This document shows positions 17,657 to 26,101 of a DNA stretch of 49,048 nt, one piece after another. Made by a program: the position numbers and the translations under genes. The notes beneath the pieces were generated by a model, which saw only the letters and a program-made list of their open reading frames with translations, searched no databases and had not been told where the DNA came from. Positions within the stretch are counted from its first letter, which is position 1; each line of letters starts with the position of its first letter. Source of the DNA: Anaerolineales bacterium (GTDB lineage: Bacteria > Chloroflexota > Anaerolineae > Anaerolineales > Villigracilaceae); assembly GCA_919902735.1 (NCBI GenBank), contig CAKKRM010000092.1:1-49048 (forward strand). Direction: 5' to 3'.

Positions 17657-19056
17657 TTGCCGCTCCTGTTGGCGTTATCGGCGCTGTGCTCGAGCAGCCA
17701 TTTCCAGATTTCATCCAGTTTCCTTAATTCCGCTTCCATGTCGCTGCTGGCATTGCTCTCTTTAAGGATGAATTCCTTGAGCGGCTGGATGAGCAATTGC
17801 AGGGTCTTGAATGGGTTTTGCTGGGGCAGGGTAACCTTGCCGCCAAATTTTTCGGAGGCGAGCCGCGCAAACCTTTTGCTGGCTTCATCGCGCGAGGCGG
17901 TTTCGATCAGCGACTCCTTTTCCTTGAGGAAATTTTCCTCCTTTTTGGCGGCGTTCATCCATTCCGCGCTCCATTGTTGGATCATTTGCTCTTCAACCGA
18001 CGGCTCGAACATTATGTTGTGGATGCGCACTTCCATGATCTCCAGCCCGCGCAATTCCAGTTGTCGGCGCTCGAGGCTTTCGACCCATTCACCGGTTGGC
18101 GAGCCGGTATCGTCCAACGCAACCACATGGCTTTCCCTCATGCGTTTATTGATCATGCCTTCGATGGTTTGCAGCCCGCTCACTTCGGCGCTGGTGAAGA
18201 GGTCTTCAAGTTTGAACTTTCGCACATATTCGCGCCAGAGATTCACAACCAGGTGCGCGGGCAGCTTGTTCCAATCCATGCGGGCTTTGGTGTTGTCTGC
18301 TGTGTTGAGACGCACCACCTCCCGCGTAATCGCATTGCGGACGGATAGCGCATCAAACCCGTACTGTGAATTGACTCCGCTTTCTGAGGCAGTTTTTTCC
18401 CTGGGGCGTTTGACGCTGAACTTAATGCTGATGGTGGGGAAGACTTCAAATCCGTCACGCGTCAACCCGGCGGTTTGCTGGCGGCGGCCATACGATTCAT
18501 TGTAGTTTTTTGGCGACCCAATCGGCACGGGATTTAGAAAAGGCTGGTCGCTCGCAAGCGGACCGATGAACTGCCACTGTGCCCGCAGGTCGACACTCCC
18601 TGCAATATATTCGTTCGCTCTTGTGAATTTGATGCCAGGGCCAACCGTATCTCGAATTTCGGTATCCGTCCGCAAGACGAGCGCGCTGGCAGTATCCAGC
18701 ACGACCACGCCCGCGCCGCGTTTGCCCGCTTCGCCCTCATGCTCGATCACACGTCCGTTCTTGACGAAGAGCGTAGGTCCGCGGCTGCCGGAATCGAATA
18801 TCTTTACCCGCGCGTAAATTTCCCGCCTATCCTTTGGGTTTTGGATGGGGAGCACGAATTGAGAAAAGAAATAGATGAGGCGGTCGAGCAAATAGGAAGC
18901 GACGGCAAGATCGATAAGAAATACAATGCCGCTGGCGAAGTAATTAAATCGAATCCCCAACCCCAGAAGAACGCCATGCCAGACGGCGGTTGCAGTAAGA
19001 ATGACGCCGACTGGCATTTGCAAAAACGAGCCGATTCCGCCAAAGATTTTTTTCAT
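17653..19056 (-). CDS. SPFH/band-7-like membrane protein, first of a pair
   Basis: 467 residues. Two transmembrane segments (about residues 12-34 and 38-70) precede an SPFH-like domain: GRVIEHEGEAGKRGAGVVVLDTASALVLRTD, then TRDGFEVFPTISIKFSVKRP, where 'domain' strands carry the typical alternating pattern, and a long helical region (RRQLELRGLEIMEVRIHNIMFEPSVEEQMIQQWSAEW is the stretch at about 325-360). The end is charged and probably coiled coil. No SD is obvious. First gene of the three-gene operon with overlapping ATGA junctions (this gene, 16058-17656, psuG). Likely to form a hetero-oligomeric membrane scaffold with its neighbour; the connection to psuG is unexplained. Confidence 0.62.
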   Translation of the reverse strand: MKKIFGGIGSFLQMPVGVILTATAVWHGVLLGLGIRFNYFASGIVFLIDLAVASYLLDRLIYFFSQFVLPIQNPKDRREIYARVKIFDSGSRGPTLFVKNGRVIEHEGEAGKRGAGVVVLDTASALVLRTDTEIRDTVGPGIKFTRANEYIAGSVDLRAQWQFIGPLASDQPFLNPVPIGSPKNYNESYGRRQQTAGLTRDGFEVFPTISIKFSVKRPREKTASESGVNSQYGFDALSVRNAITREVVRLNTADNTKARMDWNKLPAHLVVNLWREYVRKFKLEDLFTSAEVSGLQTIEGMINKRMRESHVVALDDTGSPTGEWVESLERRQLELRGLEIMEVRIHNIMFEPSVEEQMIQQWSAEWMNAAKKEENFLKEKESLIETASRDEASKRFARLASEKFGGKVTLPQQNPFKTLQLLIQPLKEFILKESNASSDMEAELRKLDEIWKWLLEHSADNANRSGK

Positions 19057-19316
19057 TCTGTGTGATTCTAAAGCAGAATCGGGCGAATTGCCAAATGAGA
19101 TTAACTCACCTTACGCGCCCATTCTTGATTCCCTTTCGAAGGACATTGAGACGATGTGAGCGGAGCCGAAGGGATTAAAAATGTAGGTCACGTTTGCAAC
19201 GTGACGGTCATGCTACAGGTGTGACCTACAAGCGGCTATTTTTATATCATTTCGAAGAGAATAAACTCAGAGAACTCTGTGCGCTTATTACCCTGTGGGC
19301 TGTGGCTAACTGCATT
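19057..19316. repeat. Intergenic cluster of dispersed repeats
   Basis: No gene seen. From left: a GATTCTAAAGCAGAATC palindrome (19064-19080), an ACTCACCTTACGC unit (19105), a TGAGCGGAGCCGAAGGG unit (about 19158-19174), a GTAGGTCACGTTTGCAACGTGAC hairpin with a second GTGACCTACA arm (19182-19231), and an AACTCTGTG...GTGGCTAACTG unit ending at 19313. Confidence 0.6.
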
Positions 19317-22300
19317 TTATTCCGGCAGTGTAAATCTCATCATGCGGTTGAACGCGCCGTCCGTTACCCAGATGCGGCCTTCTGAGTCCACGGCTATGCC
19401 GGAGGCAAGGCCGAAGTTCGAGAACGCATCGCCGTACTCACCCCAGGTGCGGACAACTTCACCGTTGCGGTCGAATTCCATCACGCGGTAGCCTTCGGGG
19501 TCTGTGACGAAAACGTGCAGTTGATCGTTCACGGCAATGAAGGGCTTGTTGTCCAGCGACTGCCCGAACCAGCCATACACATCCCATTGCCTGTCGGGGG
19601 TGAAGGTCAGGCTGCCTTCCACTTCAACAGGGATAAATGTCTGAATGCGCTGGTTCCATGTATCCACAACATAGACCGCGCCGTTTTTGTCGATGGTGAC
19701 GCCAACGGGCTCATCAAATTGACCGGGATCGAAACCTGCGCTGCCAAACTGGGTGATGAAGTTCCCGTTCGCGTCAAACACGACGATGCGCTTGTTCCCG
19801 GTATCTGTGACATATACCCGCCCTTCGGCATCCACCGCCAGCCCGCGCGGGCCGTAGAATGAATCGGGGGTTTCACCCTGCCCGAAGATGCCCCAGGCTT
19901 TGATGAATTTTCCGCTGGCGGTGAATTTTTGAACGCGGTGATTCCAGGTGTCGGTGACATAGACTGAGCCATCCGGTCCAACGGCGATGCCCCAGGGTTC
20001 GTTGAATGTTCCGTTGCCGATGGGGGTGGATACTCCGTCTGCGAAGGTGCCCCACTCGTGCAGGGTTTTTCCTTCCATATCGAGGTGCAGAACGCGATGG
20101 TTGCGGGAATCTGCCACGTAGACAGTGCCGTCTTTAGCGAAGGCTATTGAGCGCGGCGCATTCATAACTACCGGGTTTGCCTGGGCTGAATCGAAGGTCA
20201 AATCTGCAGAAAGCTGGATGAATTTGCCTTCGGTGGGGTCTTCGATCAGTTCGGAGGTTGTCGGCGCGACACCGTAATTCCAAATTTGCGAGGCAACATC
20301 CTGGCGGATGTAAAGCCTCATTTTGTCGGCTGGCTGCCAGGTGGAGACGGTTAAGTCGGTGCGCCCCAATGCCTGGGCGTACAGGGTGTAATCACGGTTG
20401 AGCCAGATCTGAACGATGCCTGCCCGGACATCAGGGTCGGTGAAGCCTTTGCAGAACATCGAATAATCTTTCGACTTGCGCAATTTCAGGAAGCTCATAA
20501 CACCGTTGCAGGCGTAATCTTCTGGGAACGGGGAATTGGGGTCACGATCATTAACCAGGCTGAAGTAATCCTGCATCGGCCACCACATGCGGATGTAGTC
20601 TACGCGGTAATAGCCGGGCCCGATGGCGGCTTCGATCTTGTCGAAGTTCTTTTCATCCACCACGATCACAACCGAATCGCGCAGGGAGCGGGTGGGCTGG
20701 TCGAAGGAGCGCTGGTTGGTGAAATCGCGCAAGTACCAGACGAAGGGCCAGGAGACGCCCGTATCCGGCGCGCTGGCGTCGTAGGCAATGGCTACGCCCA
20801 TGCCGCCTGTGGTGCGCTGGGAAATTTCCTCGGCCTGGTTGATGATGTCTTTGATGCCTGTTGCGCCATGGGCGTAGACGAGGAATTCTGTGGCCTCGTC
20901 ATACGTGATGTAGGATGCGCGGAATGAAGCGCGGGTTGTGAGAACTGCCAGCAAAGAGAAGAAGATCAGGATGAACACGCGGCCCATCTCTTTGAAGGTC
21001 CACTCTCTGAGGAGGTAGATAAGTCCGCCCGCGCTTAAGATGGTAACGATCAGCGGAAGAAGAAAGGCGCTGGTGGCTTGCAGTTGCGCAAGTTCCTGTC
21101 CCTGGAATGGTGGAGTGATCCCATTGAGAGAAAGCGCGATGCCTGCCGTGCTGGTGATGAAGACTGCCAGCGCTGAGACGGTGAGCAGGATGCGCTGTTC
21201 TTTCAATTTCTGCCAATCGGTGGCGTCAATCACATGCCCGATGGCCCAGCCTGTGATCAGGATCATGGGCCATGCCATGTGATAGGTAAGCCAGGGCATC
21301 CTTTCGCCTGCGTAGGAGAAGGCAACCACGCTGATTATGCTCCACCAGACCAAAAGGCTGAAAGTGTTGGGGAAGTTTCTTTCTTCGGTATTGGTCTCGT
21401 CTTCAAGCAGGGTGATGACTTCTTCAGCCTGCGCTTCGCTGGAGAGGCTGACGGCTTTATCCTGTTCTTCGTCAAGCTCAGGTTTGGGGGCGGGCTTTCT
21501 GCCCAGCCCGATCATGACCGCGAAGAGGAAACCCAGCGCGGGCAGGAATTCATAAATCGGGATTTGCACGAGCAGGTAGTAATACCAGGGCTGGCTGCCG
21601 CGTTGCACATCCTGCTGGACGATCCAATATCCGAGGGAGCCGATGGCGCCGGTGAAGAATCCGCTGCTGTTGGTGAAGACGGTGGTGTACAGGATGGTGA
21701 ATGGAACCCAGAAGATCAGGGCGGTCTTCCACCATTTTTCCCTGTTCCACAACAGGCCGATTGCGGCGGCGAGAATAAAGGTTAGGAGCAGGAAGCCGCC
21801 GATCACGAGAATGGAGCGCATGTCTGAACCTACGGCCTGCACTTCGGGCGCGGAGGTTGGTATGGTTACGTTAAGTGTTTTTTCGAATATTTTAATTAAG
21901 AAGGCGGATAGCTGCGGCAGAACGATTGTGCCTGTGACCATGAGCAGGTCGAACGAGCGTTCATTGCGGATGCGTTCCCAGCCATAGCCCCAAATGAGCA
22001 GGGTTGCTGTGGCAATGAGGGAGATCAAGGCGGCAACAGCGAGGATTACTGTCAAGGAAAGAGAACCAGCTTCGGGCGGGGCCAGAGGCGAGATTTCCTC
22101 GGTGGGGTTGCTCGGTATGGCGGTCTCCGTCCCCGAAATGGTCTGGGCGTCGCGGGTGTAAAGTCCATAGCCTGCGGCGGCGCTAACGAGCAGAACCGTC
22201 AGGCTGAGGGCGATGATGAAGGCGCGGTATGCGTTTTCGGCATTCTTCCATGAGCGGCGGGTAACTTGTGCGAGGAAGTAGATTGCAAGGAAGATCAGCG

Positions 22301-22883
22301 CCTGGGCGGTGTAGATGAAGGATGTTTCTTTTGCGGTAAAGTGAAGCGCGAGCGCGGCCGCCAGCATGAAGAGATATTTTTTGCCGCCGATTTCAAGATG
22401 GCGCAGGATGGCGTACAACATCAGGAGGCCCGAGAAGCCGACATACGATTCGTTGCGGACGTAACGCCCGTAATAAAGCATGTACGGTGAAATGACCAGC
22501 AAAAAGCCTGCGATGAGCGCGCCCCATTTGCCGAGGTAGCGACGCCAGTACCAGACCATCCAAACCGTGCCGATGCTGAAAAGTGCGGCAGGGATGCGCG
22601 ATGTGAAATCGCTTGCGCCAAAGAGGAAGTAGCTGAGCGCAATGGAGTGGAATTGAAATGGCCCGTGCATCATGGGCGAATGTTCGTAGCCCTGCCCGCG
22701 ATATAACAGCCATGAAAAGTAGGTGTGCAAACTTTCATCGTGACTCATCACGCGTGTCCCCAGATCGTAAAAGCGCGTGGCGATGGCAAGCAAAATAACG
22801 ATCGCAAAAATTGCGATCTCATTGGTCAGCGCAGGCAGCAGGGGATGGATGGGGCGTTCGAGCCAGTTTTGTTTTTGTTCCAT
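19317..22883 (-). CDS. GT-C glycosyltransferase (TIGR03663-like) fused to NHL beta-propeller
   Basis: 1188 residues. The first 680 or so residues contain about a dozen transmembrane helices with the GT-C hallmark Asp-Glu in the first outside loop (MSHDESLHTYF) and the EHSPMMHGPFQFH segment, as in TIGR03663/Agl23-like and dolichyl-phosphate-mannose transferase families. These use lipid-linked sugars to glycosylate on the outer face. A hydrophilic middle (about 690-890) follows. Residues about 905-1188 hold six NHL repeats (GTVYVADSRNHRVLHLD, GSVYVTDTWNHRVQKF, GRVYVTDTGNKRIVVFD and so on), a complete extracellular propeller. It has its own promoter (22918-22946). Substrate unknown; cell-surface glycosylation is inferred. 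Confidence 0.85.
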   Translation of the reverse strand: MEQKQNWLERPIHPLLPALTNEIAIFAIVILLAIATRFYDLGTRVMSHDESLHTYFSWLLYRGQGYEHSPMMHGPFQFHSIALSYFLFGASDFTSRIPAALFSIGTVWMVWYWRRYLGKWGALIAGFLLVISPYMLYYGRYVRNESYVGFSGLLMLYAILRHLEIGGKKYLFMLAAALALHFTAKETSFIYTAQALIFLAIYFLAQVTRRSWKNAENAYRAFIIALSLTVLLVSAAAGYGLYTRDAQTISGTETAIPSNPTEEISPLAPPEAGSLSLTVILAVAALISLIATATLLIWGYGWERIRNERSFDLLMVTGTIVLPQLSAFLIKIFEKTLNVTIPTSAPEVQAVGSDMRSILVIGGFLLLTFILAAAIGLLWNREKWWKTALIFWVPFTILYTTVFTNSSGFFTGAIGSLGYWIVQQDVQRGSQPWYYYLLVQIPIYEFLPALGFLFAVMIGLGRKPAPKPELDEEQDKAVSLSSEAQAEEVITLLEDETNTEERNFPNTFSLLVWWSIISVVAFSYAGERMPWLTYHMAWPMILITGWAIGHVIDATDWQKLKEQRILLTVSALAVFITSTAGIALSLNGITPPFQGQELAQLQATSAFLLPLIVTILSAGGLIYLLREWTFKEMGRVFILIFFSLLAVLTTRASFRASYITYDEATEFLVYAHGATGIKDIINQAEEISQRTTGGMGVAIAYDASAPDTGVSWPFVWYLRDFTNQRSFDQPTRSLRDSVVIVVDEKNFDKIEAAIGPGYYRVDYIRMWWPMQDYFSLVNDRDPNSPFPEDYACNGVMSFLKLRKSKDYSMFCKGFTDPDVRAGIVQIWLNRDYTLYAQALGRTDLTVSTWQPADKMRLYIRQDVASQIWNYGVAPTTSELIEDPTEGKFIQLSADLTFDSAQANPVVMNAPRSIAFAKDGTVYVADSRNHRVLHLDMEGKTLHEWGTFADGVSTPIGNGTFNEPWGIAVGPDGSVYVTDTWNHRVQKFTASGKFIKAWGIFGQGETPDSFYGPRGLAVDAEGRVYVTDTGNKRIVVFDANGNFITQFGSAGFDPGQFDEPVGVTIDKNGAVYVVDTWNQRIQTFIPVEVEGSLTFTPDRQWDVYGWFGQSLDNKPFIAVNDQLHVFVTDPEGYRVMEFDRNGEVVRTWGEYGDAFSNFGLASGIAVDSEGRIWVTDGAFNRMMRFTLPE

Positions 22884-22917
22884 TGAGTTTCACCTTTGAT
22901 AAATTAAGAGCAACCCT

Positions 22918-22946
22918 ACTATACTTTAATCAATTTCTTATTGCAA
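22918..22946 (-). promoter_or_regulatory. Sigma-70-type promoter of the glycosyltransferase gene
   Basis: Read on the minus strand: TTGCAA (22946-22941), 17-bp spacer, TATAGT (22923-22918), 35 bases upstream of the ATG at 22883. Confidence 0.65.
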
Positions 22947-23020
22947 ATGATATTCGCAAAAGTTTAATGCGATGTGAGAGGTATTATAACAAGAATGTCC
23001 CTGGTTTGCGTGTAGGCAGA

Positions 23021-23104
23021 TATGTCATTCTGAGCGTAGCGAAGAATCTCTGATGTGACAACCGAGATCCTTCGGTCGCGAAGAGCGCTCCCTCAGGATG
23101 ACAC
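23021..23104. repeat. Dispersed repeat overlapping the 3' end of rlmN
   Basis: TCATTCTGAGCGTAGCGAAG (23022 on) is followed by an inverted partner CTTCGGTCGCGAAGAGCG...TCAGGATGACA. The right end supplies the last codons and the stop codon of rlmN (23093). Confidence 0.8.
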
Positions 23105-24223
23105 AACCGCCCCCGCAAGCTGACCACAGCCTGCGTTGATATCGATCCCGCGACGCATTCGGATCGTGCAGGGTATCCCGGCCTGCTCCAGTGATTCTTT
23201 GAAGAGGGCGGCCCGCTGACGGTCTGTCGCTTCGCCGTCAAACCCTGCGGTGGGATTGAGCGGAATGGCGTTGACATGGCACATGAGTCCACGCAATTTG
23301 GAGGCGAGTTTTTTTGCAACTTCGGGGGTATCGTTCACGCCGTTGATTAAAGCCCATTCAAAAGTAACGCGGCGGCTGGTCTTTGCCACGTAATATTCAC
23401 AGGCTTCCAGAACTTCGTCAATTTTGTATCTTTTGTTGACGGGCATCATCGCCGCGCGGGCGTCATCATCCACGGCATGGAGGGAGACGGCTAGGTTGAC
23501 CTGTCTCTGCTCGTCGGCAAAACGCCTGATCTGCGGCGCCAGCCCCACGGTCGAGATCGTGAAGCGTCTTGCGCCGAAGTTGTAGCCTGCGGAGTCGTTC
23601 AACCTGTCAATCGCTGCCATGGTGTTTTCGTAATTATGGAAGGGTTCGCCCATGCCCATGAAAACGATGTTGCTGACCGTTTCATCTTGCTTCTTTAGCA
23701 TCTGCGCGTAATACATCACCTGCGCAACAATTTCTCCGCTTGAAAGATGACGTTTGAATCCCATTTGCCCCGTGGCGCAGAACACGCATCCCATGGCGCA
23801 GCCGGCCTGTGTGGAGATGCAGAGGGTGCGGCGGTGTTTAATACGTGATGCGTGATGCGTATTGCGTATGGCGGGGTCGTTTGTTACGAATTCCGCATTT
23901 CGCATTACGCGGTCATCCCCATCCTCCCTTTCATACTTCATCAAGACCGCTTCGATTAAATTAGTATCGGGCAGTTCAAATAACGTTTTCCGAGTGTGCC
24001 TGTCCGAAGAATCCTGATAGACCTTCACCGAGAAAGGTATGAAGGTTAGATGTTCGGTCATCTTTTTGCGCAGAGGCTTGGACAAATTCGTGAATTGCTC
24101 TGGCGAGTTGTAGAGATGCTGATATAGCCCCTGCCATATCTGCTTTGCGCGGTAGGCGGGTTCATTCCATTCTCTGAGGAGATTGGTTAATTCAGAAAAG
24201 GTTAGATCGTAAATGAGTTGCAT
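23093..24223 (-). CDS. rlmN: 23S rRNA (adenine2503-C2)-methyltransferase
   Basis: 376 residues from the ATG at 24223, two bases after the stop of the upstream HAD gene; an in-frame upstream ATG (24280) lies inside that gene and is less likely. A radical-SAM enzyme that methylates C2 of A2503 in 23S rRNA (and A37 of some tRNAs). The radical-SAM cluster motif is CAMGCVFC; GEPFHNYENT, SLHAVDDDAR and the C-terminal INAGCGQL with the methyl-accepting Cys are present. An insertion of about 25 residues before the cluster motif (VMRNAEFVTNDPAIRNTHHA) has a repeat-like DNA sequence (CGTGATGCGTGATGCGTATTG on the plus side) and is unusual. The last few residues and stop come from a dispersed repeat. Confidence 0.95.
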   Translation of the reverse strand: MQLIYDLTFSELTNLLREWNEPAYRAKQIWQGLYQHLYNSPEQFTNLSKPLRKKMTEHLTFIPFSVKVYQDSSDRHTRKTLFELPDTNLIEAVLMKYEREDGDDRVMRNAEFVTNDPAIRNTHHASRIKHRRTLCISTQAGCAMGCVFCATGQMGFKRHLSSGEIVAQVMYYAQMLKKQDETVSNIVFMGMGEPFHNYENTMAAIDRLNDSAGYNFGARRFTISTVGLAPQIRRFADEQRQVNLAVSLHAVDDDARAAMMPVNKRYKIDEVLEACEYYVAKTSRRVTFEWALINGVNDTPEVAKKLASKLRGLMCHVNAIPLNPTAGFDGEATDRQRAALFKESLEQAGIPCTIRMRRGIDINAGCGQLAGAVVSS

Positions 24224-24225
24224 GG

Positions 24226-25011
24226 TTATGAAACCAACTCCGCCAAACTCTCTGCTATCAAATCCATTTTCGGCGTCCACTCATCCGCCTGTTCTTGCGT
24301 AGAGACTCCGCTCAATACCAGCGCGGTCGGGCATCCCACAGACTGACCCGCCGCAATATCCGTCTCCAGCCTGTCGCCGACCACGAGAGTTTCCTCTTTC
24401 TTCGTCCCAAGCTTTTCGAGAGATAGTTCCATCAAATATGGAAACGGCTTGCCCGCCACAATCGGCTCCACCCCCGTCGCGGATGTGACAACCGAAAGCC
24501 ACGAACCCGACCCAGGAATTTCCCCGCGCGGGGTGGGGAAGGTTCTATCGGTGTTGGTGGTGTAAAACGGGATGCCCGCCCTAACGAGCAAGGTCGCTTC
24601 AACTACTTTTTGGAAAGTGATGCCGCGGTCAATGCCCATCACAACTGCTTCTGCTTCGGGAGCATTCTCCACGCTGAGGATTTCAAACCCCTTCTCTTCC
24701 AGCGCCAGGCGGATACCGTCTTCGCCGATCACGAAGATTTTTGTCCCACGCGGAAATCTTTGCGAAAGCATGAAGCCAATCCCCAGCGCAGATGTGACGA
24801 TTTGCGAAGCGTCGATCTCCACCCCAAGTTCGGCTAATTTCTGCCGATATTCTTCGGGAGTCTTCGTCCCGTTGTTTGTGGCGAATACAAATTTCAATCC
24901 GCGCTCGCGGATTCGTTTGAAGGTGGCTGGCAGGTCGCCGATTGGCGCATCGCCTTTCCAGATCACACCGTCCATATCGAGGATGAGGGCTTTTATGTTT
25001 GAAGGAAGCAT
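24226..25011 (-). CDS. HAD-IIA family sugar-phosphatase-like hydrolase
   Basis: 261 residues starting at MLPSNIKALILDMDGVIWKG; the frame continues upstream to 25101 through a dispersed repeat, which argues against the longer start. Motif I is DMDGV (Asp12 nucleophile, Asp14), motif II FATNNGTKTPEEY, motif III in IVAGKPFPYLME and motif IV VVGDRLETDIAAG, so all HAD catalytic motifs are intact. The C2A-type cap places it with NagD, 4-nitrophenylphosphatase and phosphoglycolate phosphatase-like enzymes. Substrate not predictable. Cotranscribed with rlmN (2-base gap). Confidence 0.85.
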   Translation of the reverse strand: MLPSNIKALILDMDGVIWKGDAPIGDLPATFKRIRERGLKFVFATNNGTKTPEEYRQKLAELGVEIDASQIVTSALGIGFMLSQRFPRGTKIFVIGEDGIRLALEEKGFEILSVENAPEAEAVVMGIDRGITFQKVVEATLLVRAGIPFYTTNTDRTFPTPRGEIPGSGSWLSVVTSATGVEPIVAGKPFPYLMELSLEKLGTKKEETLVVGDRLETDIAAGQSVGCPTALVLSGVSTQEQADEWTPKMDLIAESLAELVS

Positions 25012-25333
25012 ACGATTTACGATTTTTGATTTCCGATTTTGGATTTGGTGGTCGAGTAGTCCCGCATGGTCTTGCAGAAGTACCGAGATCACGCGCCCCA
25101 CATTATATACTGGGCGCGGTGATTAATTGCGGTTTTCCTTTTTTTAACGCAAAGCCGCAAAGATTTAAAGATTCAAGGGTTTTTCCTTCGCGCCTTCGCG
25201 CCTTGACGTTAAGAATTCCAATCGGCAAAAGCGTAATTTGTTCCCGCGTTCATTATAAACGCAAGACCCCGAAGATTTCTCTCCGAGGTCTTCACTGTTC
25301 ACTGATTACTGCCCACTGATTACTGCTCACTAC
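25012..25333. repeat. Intergenic cluster of dispersed repeats
   Basis: No gene seen. Contains an ACGATTTACGATTTTTGATT type AT-rich repeat (25013-25048), an AACGCAAAGCCGCAAAGATT...CGCGCCTTGACGTTAA inverted repeat (25147-25212), an AAGACCCCG/CGAGGTCTT hairpin (25262-25292) downstream of clpP, and short tandem CACTGATTACTGC units (25293-25330). Confidence 0.65.
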
Positions 25334-25969
25334 TTATTTCACTATCTTCTCCGGCGTCTCGATCACCTGATCCACCAAACCGTAATCCACAGCCTGATGC
25401 GCATCGAGGTAGAAGTCACGGTCAAGGTCGCGTTCGATTATTTCAAGCGGTTTACCCGTGTGCTTTGCCATCACGCCGTTGAGCAGAGCCTTCAGCCTCA
25501 AAATCTGCTTGGCTTGGATTTCGATATCAGTGGCCTGTCCCTGAGCGCCGCCGAGAGGCTGGTGCATGTGGATCGTGGCATGTGGCAGGGCGTAGCGGCT
25601 GCCCTTCGTGCCGGCAGTCAGCAGCACGGTCCCGAAGGAAGCGGTTACGCCAACGGCCACCGTGCTGATCGGGTTCGAGATGATCTGCATCGTATCGTAA
25701 ATTGCGAGTCCCGCGTAAATTTGTCCGCCAGGCGAGTTGATGTACATGCGAATTTCCTTTTCAGGATCTTCGTGGTTGAGGAACAACAATTGCGCAACGA
25801 TCACATTCGCAACCTGGTCGTCAATCGGCGTGCCGAGGAAGATAATGTTATTACGCAGCAACAGCGAATAAATATCATAAGCGCGCTCGCCGCGGCCCGT
25901 ATTTTCAACGACCATTGGAACTACATTTCGACTTTGCTCAATGCGTGCATTTTTGAAATCAGGAATCAT
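25334..25969 (-). CDS. clpP: ATP-dependent Clp protease proteolytic subunit
   Basis: 211 residues from the ATG at 25969, which has an AAGGAGA SD; an upstream in-frame ATG at 26005 lacks one. The serine-protease triad is visible: Ser111 in [11 protein letters not shown], His136 in [18 protein letters not shown], and Asp185 in [18 protein letters not shown]. ClpP forms a double heptameric barrel and degrades proteins fed by ClpX or ClpC. The order tig-clpP is a widely conserved gene pair; clpX does not follow here. The active-site loop is slightly unusual (ASFG where ASMA/ASMG is common). Confidence 0.96.
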   Translation of the reverse strand: MIPDFKNARIEQSRNVVPMVVENTGRGERAYDIYSLLLRNNIIFLGTPIDDQVANVIVAQLLFLNHEDPEKEIRMYINSPGGQIYAGLAIYDTMQIISNPISTVAVGVTASFGTVLLTAGTKGSRYALPHATIHMHQPLGGAQGQATDIEIQAKQILRLKALLNGVMAKHTGKPLEIIERDLDRDFYLDAHQAVDYGLVDQVIETPEKIVK

Positions 25970-26030
25970 ATTTGTCTCCTTTAAGATTGGGACAATGGTA
26001 CACAAGTTATGTTGGATTTTTATTAAAGTT

Positions 26031-26101
26031 TAATAGGCAATGTCAATGTGACGCGCGCTTCATTCTTAATCTGCTGCCTGCCAGCCATTAATAGACATTG
26101 C
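26031..26101. repeat. Inverted repeat between tig and clpP
   Basis: AATAGGCAATGTC (26032) and AGACATTGCCTA (26092-26103) are near-perfect complements 48 bases apart, bracketing most of the gap and touching the tig stop codon. Confidence 0.5.

Noticed and set aside
25293-25330. CRISPR array from short CACTGATTACTG repeats
   Set aside because: Units are adjacent, too short and without spacers; no cas genes are nearby.
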